Shown here in pieces: positions 52,916 through 61,509 of a stretch of 64,000 nucleotides of DNA. The stretch comes from Methanosarcina sp. MTP4 (GTDB lineage: Archaea; Halobacteriota; Methanosarcinia; Methanosarcinales; Methanosarcinaceae): NCBI RefSeq assembly GCF_000970045.1, contig NZ_CP009505.1:3992808-4056807 (forward strand). Direction: 5' to 3'. A program made the translations under genes and the position numbers. The stretch's first letter is position 1. Each line of letters starts with the position of its first letter. The notes under the pieces were generated by a model, which made no database searches, was not told the DNA's origin, and worked only from the letters and a program-made list of their open reading frames with translations.

Positions 52916-53087
52916 TTTTTAACTCTTCCTTTCACAAAAAAGATCAGGACCTGAAAAAATGGGGAATTTAGCGGAAAATCCAGCAGGAAATATCTCCATT
53001 TTCCAGCCCGAAATTCATTTTTTAAAACTAACTTATGAATGAATTCAGAACTCATTTATGGATTCATTACTGAACTTGTTACTGAAC

Positions 53088-53489
53088 TCATTCCTTTTCA
53101 TCAATTCCTTGAGCCCGAAGTCCCTTCAAACTTTCCGTGAGAGTCTCAAGTTCCTGTTTCAGAGAGCTTATCCGGTTCTCAAGTAAATTGACATCTGATT
53201 CGGTCCTGGACTGAGCAGGTGCTGGATAGTAATATCCGGGGTAGTCACCCCGGGCAGCAAATCCTCCGCCTCTTCCGAAACCGGGGATTCGTCTGCACCG
53301 GAAACCCTGACCTGCACCGCGACCTGCATTTCGGCCCATACCAGGCCCTCCTCCACGGCCAGCGCCCCGCCCTGCACCTGCAGGAACTCCTGTCGTATAA
53401 CCCGGGGCATCACTGCCCGAGCAGTAACCCATAGCCCTTCCTGTCTTCGATCCCTGGCCCATAGGGCCCGTTCTGTCTCCACCTGGCAT
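53088..53489 (-). CDS. DUF5320 protein
   Basis: 133 residues. The start MPGGDRTGPMGQGSKTGRAMGYC is diagnostic for DUF5320, here split only by conserved Gly residues. A Gly/Arg-rich middle (GRGAGRGGGPGMGRNAGRG) and a C-terminal coiled coil (about 98-128, LENRISSLKQELETLTES) follow. Such proteins usually accompany NifX/NafY-type iron-molybdenum cluster-binding proteins. The only companion here is the DUF134 gene upstream (85 nt). Confidence 0.88.
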   Translation of the reverse strand: MPGGDRTGPMGQGSKTGRAMGYCSGSDAPGYTTGVPAGAGRGAGRGGGPGMGRNAGRGAGQGFRCRRIPGFGRGGGFAARGDYPGYYYPAPAQSRTESDVNLLENRISSLKQELETLTESLKGLRAQGIDEKE

Positions 53490-53574
53490 TGTTTCTTAAC
53501 TCCTTAATTTATGGTTTTAAGTTTATTGTAAAATTTTAATAATCAAGTTTGAAAATCAATTTTCTCCTGCGCAA

Positions 53575-54069
53575 TTACTTCCTGACCATAGGACTTCCGC
53601 ACTTCTCACATTTCATCTGGCTGCAGGGCACTCCCGGAGTATGGGGAGCTTCGTGCCCGCAAGCAGGGCATACACAGTTTCCTTCAGGGCCGCCAAAACG
53701 ACCTCCTCGACCTCTACCCTGTCCACGTCCCTGTCCACCAACCGGGCCCTGGCCTGCAGGACCTGTTCCGTCTTTACCTGGCATCCTGTAATCTCCTCCT
53801 TCAATCCTGATCGCTTTGCCATTGACAAAAGCATCGGTAATTTTTTCAAGTGTTTTTTTAAGGGTCCTTTGGAAAGTGGACTGATGAATCTGCATGAGAG
53901 CCGCGGCATCACTCTGGCTCAGTTTTTCCAGGTAGCTGAGCCTCATGGTTTCCAGTTCGTCAATGGTTAACCTGACGTCTTCAGGGGGCTCGGGACTGTC
54001 CCCCTCCGGTTTGAAATGCCTCAAACCATGTTCGAAATCCACCATCCGTCTTTTCCTTGGACGCACCAT
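53575..54069 (-). CDS. DUF134 HTH protein with DUF5320-like and zinc-ribbon tail
   Basis: 164 residues. The DUF134 helix-turn-helix (about 1-95) contains PPEDVRLTIDELETMRLSYLEKLSQSDAA and MQIHQSTFQRTLKKTLEKI. Then comes MPGKDGTGPAGQGPVGGQG, a near copy of the DUF5320 start, followed by a Gly/Arg-rich linker and a zinc ribbon (CPAC...CEKC). It is probably a DNA-binding regulator that senses metal or cofactor state, and the partner of the downstream DUF5320 gene. The fused DUF5320 motif points to common origin or shared binding. Confidence 0.88.
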   Translation of the reverse strand: MVRPRKRRMVDFEHGLRHFKPEGDSPEPPEDVRLTIDELETMRLSYLEKLSQSDAAALMQIHQSTFQRTLKKTLEKITDAFVNGKAIRIEGGDYRMPGKDGTGPAGQGPVGGQGRGQGRGRGGRFGGPEGNCVCPACGHEAPHTPGVPCSQMKCEKCGSPMVRK

Positions 54070-54257
54070 TATGCATAATAATGCAAAACCCCCATATATA
54101 GCTTTGTATTAACTCTGCAACAGCCAGGTTTTGGCGCAAAAGGGTATTGGTTAAGTCAGATTTTGGCCCGGTCAGATCTCGATTAAATAAGTTCCTGGTT
54201 AAGCCAGGTCCTGGCTCAGTCAGGTTTTAATATATGAAGCCTGAAAAGCACAGTTAA

Positions 54258-54974
54258 ATGTTAGGCGACCTGGAACTCGATATTGTAAAAAAAAGCTTCA
54301 AATGGCTTTCCCAACAGCAGATAAGTTCCTTGAAGGAACTTTCCCGAGCCCTTTCAGCCCGTGCTGTCTGGAAGCGTCCGAACCCCTACATCACCCGCCT
54401 CATCCATGAAAAGGAAGAAGCTTCCTGGAACGATTCGGTCAGGGAAACCGCCCGAGCCTGCTCGGCTCTTGCGACCGAAGGGATTGTTATCACAGCCTCT
54501 GAAAAATGGCTCCTGAGCAAAAAAAGCGGGAGCTCCTGGAACGAAGAAGTTTATGATACTGCCTATGTCCTGGCAGCCCTTGCGGACATGGAGGTAAAAG
54601 ACCGCGAAGGATGCCGCTGGCTGTACGAAAACTACGGCCTTTCCTGGGAACAGGTGGGCACCACCTCCCTGATCATCACAGCCCTTCAAAAGCAAGACAC
54701 CCTGGCAAAAAGCACAGAGTTCCGGGCTTTTATCCAGGAACGTGCGGAGTGGGTCCTTTCAAAGAGAGAAACGGACGGCGGTTGGAAGCATATATCCACC
54801 AGCAACCTGGCAGTCCAGGCCCTGGTCCTTGCAGGTTTCAAAAACGAAATTGAAGATTCTATCCGGTGGCTACTTGAAAATGTCCGCGAAAGCGGGGCAT
54901 GGGGAAACAAAGAAGACGATGTAAACGCTACTTCCCTGACACTTATAACCCTCGGGCTTTATAATCAGGCCTGA
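54258..54974 (+). CDS. Alpha/alpha toroid (prenyltransferase/squalene-cyclase-like) repeat protein
   Basis: 238 residues built from helical repeats such as NDSVRETARACSALA, NEEVYDTAYVLAALAD, TSNLAVQALVLAGF and DDVNATSLTLITLGLY, each preceded by W-L or W-S motifs. This is the pattern of prenyltransferase-type toroids, but only about five repeats are present, and no DDxD or catalytic acid motif is visible. It may be a binding scaffold, not a cyclase. ATG at 54258 with a weak upstream site. Confidence 0.7.
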   Translation: MLGDLELDIVKKSFKWLSQQQISSLKELSRALSARAVWKRPNPYITRLIHEKEEASWNDSVRETARACSALATEGIVITASEKWLLSKKSGSSWNEEVYDTAYVLAALADMEVKDREGCRWLYENYGLSWEQVGTTSLIITALQKQDTLAKSTEFRAFIQERAEWVLSKRETDGGWKHISTSNLAVQALVLAGFKNEIEDSIRWLLENVRESGAWGNKEDDVNATSLTLITLGLYNQA

Positions 54975-55337
54975 ACAAAAAAAAGAGAAGAAGAAAGAAA
55001 ATGAAGGGAAAAACGAGAAAGAAAAAATATATAAGAAAGAAAGGGAAAAATGAAAAAAAACTAAACAGAAAAGAACTAAACAGAAGAAATTCCTGCTTTC
55101 TTTCTCGGCTTACCCTCTGCTTCGCTCCTGCATTTTAATGGACTTTTGTCTTTACAGCTTTTTTACTTTTTTACTTCCATTTTGTTTATCATAATTCGAA
55201 AAATATATATAAACATTAGACTTTTTTGTAGATTATACCAATAAACATATATACAAAATGATAATATTTAATTTATAACAATTAAGCTATCACTATACAA
55301 AAACAAATATTTTAACCAGTCTATTTTATTACAAGGA
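54975..55337 (+). other. Spacer upstream of pylT
   Basis: A purine-rich run (54980-55090) is followed by AT-rich DNA with several TATA-like stretches. The best placed for pylT is ACAAATATTTTAACC (55301-55315), about 27 nt before the tRNA. No gene. Confidence 0.5.
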
Positions 55338-55409
55338 GGAAACCTGATCATGTAGATCGAATGGACTCTAAATCCGTTCAGCCGGGTTAGATTCCCGGGG
55401 TTTCCGCCA
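55338..55409 (+). tRNA. pylT: tRNA-Pyl (CTA), amber decoder
   Basis: Acceptor arms GGAAACC and GGTTTCC with G73 and an encoded CCA (55407-55409). The anticodon CTA is at 55368-55370. The tRNA has the hallmark oddities of tRNA-Pyl: a small D-loop, only one base between acceptor and D stems, a long anticodon stem and a three-base variable loop. The sequence matches the M. barkeri pylT as I know it. It inserts pyrrolysine at UAG in methylamine methyltransferases. Confidence 0.98.
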
Positions 55410-55423
55410 CGTTTTTGAATCCC

Positions 55424-55454
55424 GGAATGGCACTTACATGGCATTCCGCTGAAA
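55424..55454 (+). terminator. Hairpin between pylT and pylS
   Basis: GGAATG (55424-55429) and CATTCC (55442-55447) followed by GCTGAAATTTTTT; possible pylT terminator or attenuator before pylS (ATG 55625). Confidence 0.6.
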
Positions 55455-55585
55455 TTTTTTCCAGAATACAGGAATAATTTCTGAGTCTTTCCGGGTATTT
55501 TCCAGCATATTTTGCTGCTTTTGGCATACTTTGCTGAGTCCGTGCTTATGTTTTGTAAGCCGGGGTTCTTGAACGCTACTTTTAG

Positions 55586-57082
<1,497 letters not shown>

Positions 57083-57164
57083 TGGCAAAATTCTGTAATG
57101 GCAAAAACCTGTAATGGCAAAACTCCGGGTTAAAATTTTATTTGAAAATGAGAGGGTGAAATTT

Positions 57165-58217
57165 TTGTTTCAGAAAATGGCGAACAATGAACTGGATAAG
57201 TTCGGGGAAAAAATAATTGAAGGCTACCGTTTATCAGACGACGAACTGAGAGCTCTTCTCTCCCTCGGATCGGAAGAAGAACTTGAGAAGCTTTACTACG
57301 TAGCACGAAAGGTCAGGGACCATTTCTTCGGGAACAGGGTCTTCCTGAACTGTTTCATATATTTTTCGACATACTGCAAAAACCAGTGTACTTTTTGCTA
57401 CTACAACTGTAAAAACGAGATCAAACGCTACCGCCTAACCCCAGAGGAGGTAAGAGATACCTGCAAGGTCCTCAAAGGGCTTGGGTTCCACATGGTCGAC
57501 CTGACCATGGGTGAAGACCCCTACTACCATGACGAACCTGGCCGTTTTGTGGAGATGGTCCGCACCGTAAAAGAGGAACTGGGTCTTCCAATAATGGTAT
57601 CTCCCGGAGTGATGGACAATTCCACCCTCCTAGAACTGAAAAGAAACGGAGCCAACTTCCTGGCGCTCTACCAGGAAACCTACGACAGGGAACTCTACGC
57701 AAAACTCAGGGTAGGGCAGTCCTTTGACGGCAGGGCAGGTTCCCGGCTCTTTGCAAAGGAAAACGGCTACTGCGTAGAAGATGGGCTCCTGACGGGAGTG
57801 GGAAACGATATCGAATCGACCATCACGTCCCTCAGGGGCATGGAAGCAAATAACCCCGATATGGTGAGGGTCATGACATTTCTTCCCCAGGAAGGGACCC
57901 CACTTGCCGATTTCCAGGATAGCTCAAACCTTTCCGAGCTGAAGATTATTGCAGTTCAGAGGCTCATGTTCCCCGACCGCTTGATCCCGGCTTCCCTGGA
58001 CCTTGAAGGCATTGACGGCATGGTCTACCGGCTGAACGCCGGGGCAAACATTGTAACATCCATCCTCCCCCCGGACTCCCGGCTCGAAGGTGTTGCCAAT
58101 TATGACCGGGAACTTGAAGAACGGGACCGGAGCATCACAAGCGTGATCTTAAGGCTTGAAAGTATGGGGATGGAGCCTGCATCTCAGGCTGATTTCGAAA
58201 AGATCCTGGGGTGCTAG
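57165..58217 (+). CDS. pylB: Methylornithine synthase PylB, ends in UAG
   Basis: Radical-SAM mutase that turns lysine into 3-methylornithine. Starting at the TTG (57165), with GAGGGTGA 6 nt upstream, gives 350 residues, the length of M. barkeri PylB. The cluster motif CKNQCTFC then puts cysteines at 71, 75 and 78 as in that enzyme. A start at ATG 57177 is the alternative. The stop is TAG (58215-58217), the only amber stop among the window's genes; reading it as pyrrolysine would add a further 24 residues to TGA at 58287. It is followed 1 nt later by pylC. Confidence 0.97.
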   Translation: MFQKMANNELDKFGEKIIEGYRLSDDELRALLSLGSEEELEKLYYVARKVRDHFFGNRVFLNCFIYFSTYCKNQCTFCYYNCKNEIKRYRLTPEEVRDTCKVLKGLGFHMVDLTMGEDPYYHDEPGRFVEMVRTVKEELGLPIMVSPGVMDNSTLLELKRNGANFLALYQETYDRELYAKLRVGQSFDGRAGSRLFAKENGYCVEDGLLTGVGNDIESTITSLRGMEANNPDMVRVMTFLPQEGTPLADFQDSSNLSELKIIAVQRLMFPDRLIPASLDLEGIDGMVYRLNAGANIVTSILPPDSRLEGVANYDRELEERDRSITSVILRLESMGMEPASQADFEKILGC

Positions 58218-58218
58218 G

Positions 58219-59418
58219 ATGAAAACTATCTGCCTGATAGGGGGGAAACTCCAGGGCTTCGAAGTTGCGTATCTTGCAAAGAAAGCTGACATGAGAACGG
58301 TCCTTGTAGACCGGAACCCGAAAGCCCTGATCCGGAACTTTGTTGACGAATTCCACTGTTTTGACATCTCCGGGGAACCGGAGAAACTAATAGAGATTTC
58401 AAAAACTGTTGATGCCGTTATCCCCGTGAACGAAAACCTCGAATGCATCAATTTCCTTGACTCGGTAAAAGAAAAGCTATCATGCCCTCTCCTTTTTGAT
58501 TTTGCCGCCTACGGGATCAGCAGGGACAAGAAAAAATCCAAGGAATATTTTGCGGCCATCAAAGTCCCCACTCCTCTTGACAGCCCGGCAGAACCTCCCT
58601 ATTTTGTAAAACCCCCCTGTGAAAGCAGCAGCCTGGGAGCCAGGATCATCTATGATGAAGCGGAACTGCAGACCCTGGACCCCGGGATGCTGGTAGAAGA
58701 ATACGTTGAAGGAGATGTTGTTTCCCTGGAAGTCATAGGGGACGGGGAGCATTTTGCTGTAGTGAAGGAAACCCTGGTCCATATCGACGGGACCTACGAC
58801 TGCCACAGGGTTACCCCGCTTTCCTTTGACCCCGAATTCAGGAAAATATCCCTTTCCCTTGCAGCCAACCTTTCCTTGAAGGGAATCATGGACGTGGAAG
58901 CAATCGCCGGCCCCTGCGGGCTTAAAGTCATTGAAATCGATGCCCGTTTCCCGAGCCAGACCCCGACGGTTGTTTACCATTCTTCGGGGATCAACCTTGT
59001 GGAACTCCTGGTACGAGCCTTTGAAGGCGGGATCAAGGAGATGAAGCAGATTAAGAAGCCCGAGGAACTTCCGAAGAACGACTACTGCAGTTTCGAACAC
59101 CTCCTGCTAAAGAAAGAAAAGAGTGGAGAGCGCACCCTTCACCCTGCCGGAGAACAGTTCCTATCCGAAGGCAGCGAATACGGAGAATACTACAGCGAGC
59201 CGGGCCTTGAGATCTTCACATGCAAGGGAGAAAACCCCGTATTTACCCTGATTGCCCGGGCTCCTGGACGGGAAGAAGCTGAGTCCATAAGAAAGAGAGG
59301 GCTTTTGATTCTGGAAGAAGACTTCGGAGCAATTGCATATTCCCCGCTTGTTGATACCACTGCTTATGAGAGTTACCCCGATAGTTACCAGAAAAACAGG
59401 ATTAAGGTAAAAAGTTGA
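58219..59418 (+). CDS. pylC: Lysine-methylornithine ligase PylC
   Basis: ATP-grasp enzyme joining 3-methylornithine to the epsilon-amine of lysine. The ATG at 58219 is one base after the pylB stop, and the product begins MKTICLIGGKLQGFE as in the family. 399 residues against 363 in M. barkeri: there is a short insert around EMKQIKKPEELPKND, and the C-terminus runs about 25 residues past the usual FGA(V/I) end. ATP-grasp features YFVKPPCESSSLGARI and VIEIDARFPSQTPTVVY are intact. The pyl operon is tightly packed up to here. Confidence 0.97.
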   Translation: MKTICLIGGKLQGFEVAYLAKKADMRTVLVDRNPKALIRNFVDEFHCFDISGEPEKLIEISKTVDAVIPVNENLECINFLDSVKEKLSCPLLFDFAAYGISRDKKKSKEYFAAIKVPTPLDSPAEPPYFVKPPCESSSLGARIIYDEAELQTLDPGMLVEEYVEGDVVSLEVIGDGEHFAVVKETLVHIDGTYDCHRVTPLSFDPEFRKISLSLAANLSLKGIMDVEAIAGPCGLKVIEIDARFPSQTPTVVYHSSGINLVELLVRAFEGGIKEMKQIKKPEELPKNDYCSFEHLLLKKEKSGERTLHPAGEQFLSEGSEYGEYYSEPGLEIFTCKGENPVFTLIARAPGREEAESIRKRGLLILEEDFGAIAYSPLVDTTAYESYPDSYQKNRIKVKS

Positions 59419-59677
59419 GGTGCTTAGTTTCAGAAAACAGAAATGGCAGTTTATAATGATCACAAAATAAATCATAACTTCATACGAAATATGCTATATT
59501 CACAAAAATATCCAGCAACCTGTAAACGGGTTTGATACTGTCCAATATTAATAGTGATTGATACAAATAATAAGATTGACCCTGTTAACATAAATAGAAA
59601 TCTTTATCATAAAGAATTAAAGTTTGATTTTAAAACGGCACCTAAATTCTAAATTGAAACTTAAGAGAGGGAAAAAA
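59419..59677 (+). other. 258-nt gap between pylC and pylD
   Basis: AT-rich, with TATA-like stretches (for example ACATAAATAG near 59589-59598 and CTTTATCATAAAG near 59602-59614, itself a palindrome). pylD may have its own promoter here. Confidence 0.45.
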
Positions 59678-60457
59678 ATGGCACTTTTAACTCCGGAAGA
59701 TCTGGAAAATATTAAAAAGCAGCTTGAAAGAGCCGACACTGCCGTCAGCAAGGTAACAAGGCTTAATGTGAAAGAGGTCTGCAAAGACCTCTACGGCACA
59801 TCCCCCCACTATGAATCAGTGGGCATTGTTCCCGTGACTTCAGGAAACGGGATCATAGGTAACTTCTCAGACTCATTGAAAGTAATTACGGATTACTTCA
59901 AGTTTGACAGTTTTGTGACGGAAATGCCTGACGTGAGCGGCTACTATGAAGCCGTGGAAAGCGGAGCGGAAATAATCCTTATGGCTGACGACAACACCTT
60001 CCTTGCCCACAACCTCACAAACGGAAAAATCGGAAACAACCAGCCCTGCACCGGCATTATCTACGCGGATATAGTATCCAGGTACCGAAACGCTGATTCA
60101 AAGGACGTACTGGTGCTCGGGCTTGGGAAGGTCGGTTTCCCCGGAGCCGAACACCTCGTGAATAAGGGCTTCAATGTTTATGGCTGCGACCCCGAAAAAA
60201 GCCTCATGAAAAAGGCTATCTTCAAACTGGGGATCACCCCCTTTGACCTCAAAACCCCTAAAAAGTTCTCCATGATATTTGAAGCGACCCCCTGTGCGGA
60301 CACAATCCCCGAAAACGTGCTCGCAGAAAAATGCCTGGTTTCAACCCCCGGAATCCCCTGTGGCCTTTCCAGGGAACTCCAGGAAAAATACAACGTGGAT
60401 CTTTTGATGGAACCCCTGGGGATAGGGACCGCTTCAATGCTGTATTCGGTTCTCTGA
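59678..60457 (+). CDS. pylD: Pyrrolysine synthase PylD
   Basis: NAD-dependent oxidase of lysine-N6-methylornithine that closes the pyrroline ring. 259 residues, exactly the known length, starting at the ATG at 59678 after GAGAGGGAAAAAA. N-terminal helical domain, then a Rossmann domain with DVLVLGLGKVGFPG (about 148-161). Near-identical in pattern to M. barkeri PylD. A repeat/hairpin element follows the stop directly. Confidence 0.98.
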   Translation: MALLTPEDLENIKKQLERADTAVSKVTRLNVKEVCKDLYGTSPHYESVGIVPVTSGNGIIGNFSDSLKVITDYFKFDSFVTEMPDVSGYYEAVESGAEIILMADDNTFLAHNLTNGKIGNNQPCTGIIYADIVSRYRNADSKDVLVLGLGKVGFPGAEHLVNKGFNVYGCDPEKSLMKKAIFKLGITPFDLKTPKKFSMIFEATPCADTIPENVLAEKCLVSTPGIPCGLSRELQEKYNVDLLMEPLGIGTASMLYSVL

Positions 60458-60461
60458 ACCC

Positions 60462-60545
60462 GAGTTGCGCTGCCCGAGTTGCACTTCCCGAGTTGCGCTT
60501 CGGGAGCACGCGTCCTTTTCGCTCACTCCGTTCGCTCAAGAGGAC
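60462..60545 (+). repeat. 3'-end element of pylD: 14-bp AGTTGC repeats plus hairpin
   Basis: Three 14-bp units (AGTTGCGCTGCCCG, AGTTGCACTTCCCG, AGTTGCGCTTCGGG) begin 5 nt after the pylD stop. After AGCACGC comes a hairpin with arms GTCCTTTT (60512-60519) and AAGAGGAC (60538-60545). The architecture, unit length and hairpin arms match the element behind hisB 60 kb away. Confidence 0.75.
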
Positions 60546-60983
60546 TTAAAAACAGGTGTGTGAATAAGATTCGAATAAAAACTAGGGCAACCGGAACACC
60601 TTATCAAACGTGCTTTGTCCCATTTGCGAAGCAAATGGCCTTTTCCACAATCCAGAATGAAAATAAGAATCTCAAAAAGACCATAAAACAAGAACATGAT
60701 AAGCTCTTTGTAAAAACCGCTACCTCCTTCGAAACCTCAGCATTTATAGCATCTGGCCCTACCAGAGACAGCGGTTCAAATTCTTTTCGTCCAGAAAAAA
60801 TGCCGGTTCACTACTTATCAGCCAGAAAATCCGACCTCATCGAATCGGGAAAATTTTCACTCTTTTTTCACGCCATGTGTGCCTATATGCTCAGACCATA
60901 TAGCTATAATATTGAGATATCTTATAAAACAACTACAAACCGGGGGTTTATAGATAAAATTAAAAGACATTGAAATCAAGATC
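60546..60983 (+). other. Spacer after the pyl operon
   Basis: No gene accepted; a 164-codon open frame through it starts inside the repeat and has no family features. A perfect hairpin CCATTTGC-GAA-GCAAATGG (60620-60638) is followed by CCTTTTCC and may be a terminator. Confidence 0.55.
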
Positions 60984-61337
60984 ATGTCCGATGAGGCTTA
61001 TGGAGATCATCTGAACCGGCTTTTTGATGACCTGAAAGACGGGAAAATTGCCGGGGAGAAAAAACCAAAAATTGTAGCCCGTACTCCTGAAGACGTAGCA
61101 AAAATCCTGACAAATGAACGCATCCGCCTGCTTCAGGTGATCCGGGAAAAGAAGCCCGAATCCATCAGTGAACTTGCTCACTTCCTGAACCGCAGACAAC
61201 CCAACGTCTCAAACGACATAAAGTATCTGGAAGGTAGCGGGCTGCTGGAACTTGAAGAGAAAAAAGACCCGGTACTGCATAAGAAACCAGTTGTCAATTA
61301 TGACGCGGTTCGGATTACGGTGGACCTGAGCTGCTAA
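60984..61337 (+). CDS. Small winged-helix DNA-binding protein
   Basis: 117 residues. The HTH (about 40-85, NERIRLLQVIREKKPESISELAHFLNRRQPNVSNDIKYLEGSGLL) belongs to the MarR/ArsR-like group often labelled HVO_A0114 family, many of which are antitoxins or autorepressors next to small toxins. No toxin gene is visible here. The in-frame codons just upstream (KDIEIKI) look like part of the conserved first strand, so the true start may lie slightly earlier at a non-ATG codon. Confidence 0.85.
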   Translation: MSDEAYGDHLNRLFDDLKDGKIAGEKKPKIVARTPEDVAKILTNERIRLLQVIREKKPESISELAHFLNRRQPNVSNDIKYLEGSGLLELEEKKDPVLHKKPVVNYDAVRITVDLSC

Positions 61338-61509
61338 TTCACTCATTTGGACCTCAAAAATGGATATTCAAATGAGTCAAATTATATTCAAATAGTGGGC
61401 TGGCTCAGCACCTCAGGTTCGGCAACTTCGCACGCTTCGAACCTTCGGGCTTCGCCGGGGTCCATTCCAAATTAGCGTATAAAGTGGTAAAGTGGAAAGT
61501 GGAAAGTGG

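Noticed and set aside
60479-60973. 164-codon plus-strand frame after pylD
   Set aside because: Begins inside the 14-bp repeat element and crosses a hairpin; no homology features and no ribosome-binding site.
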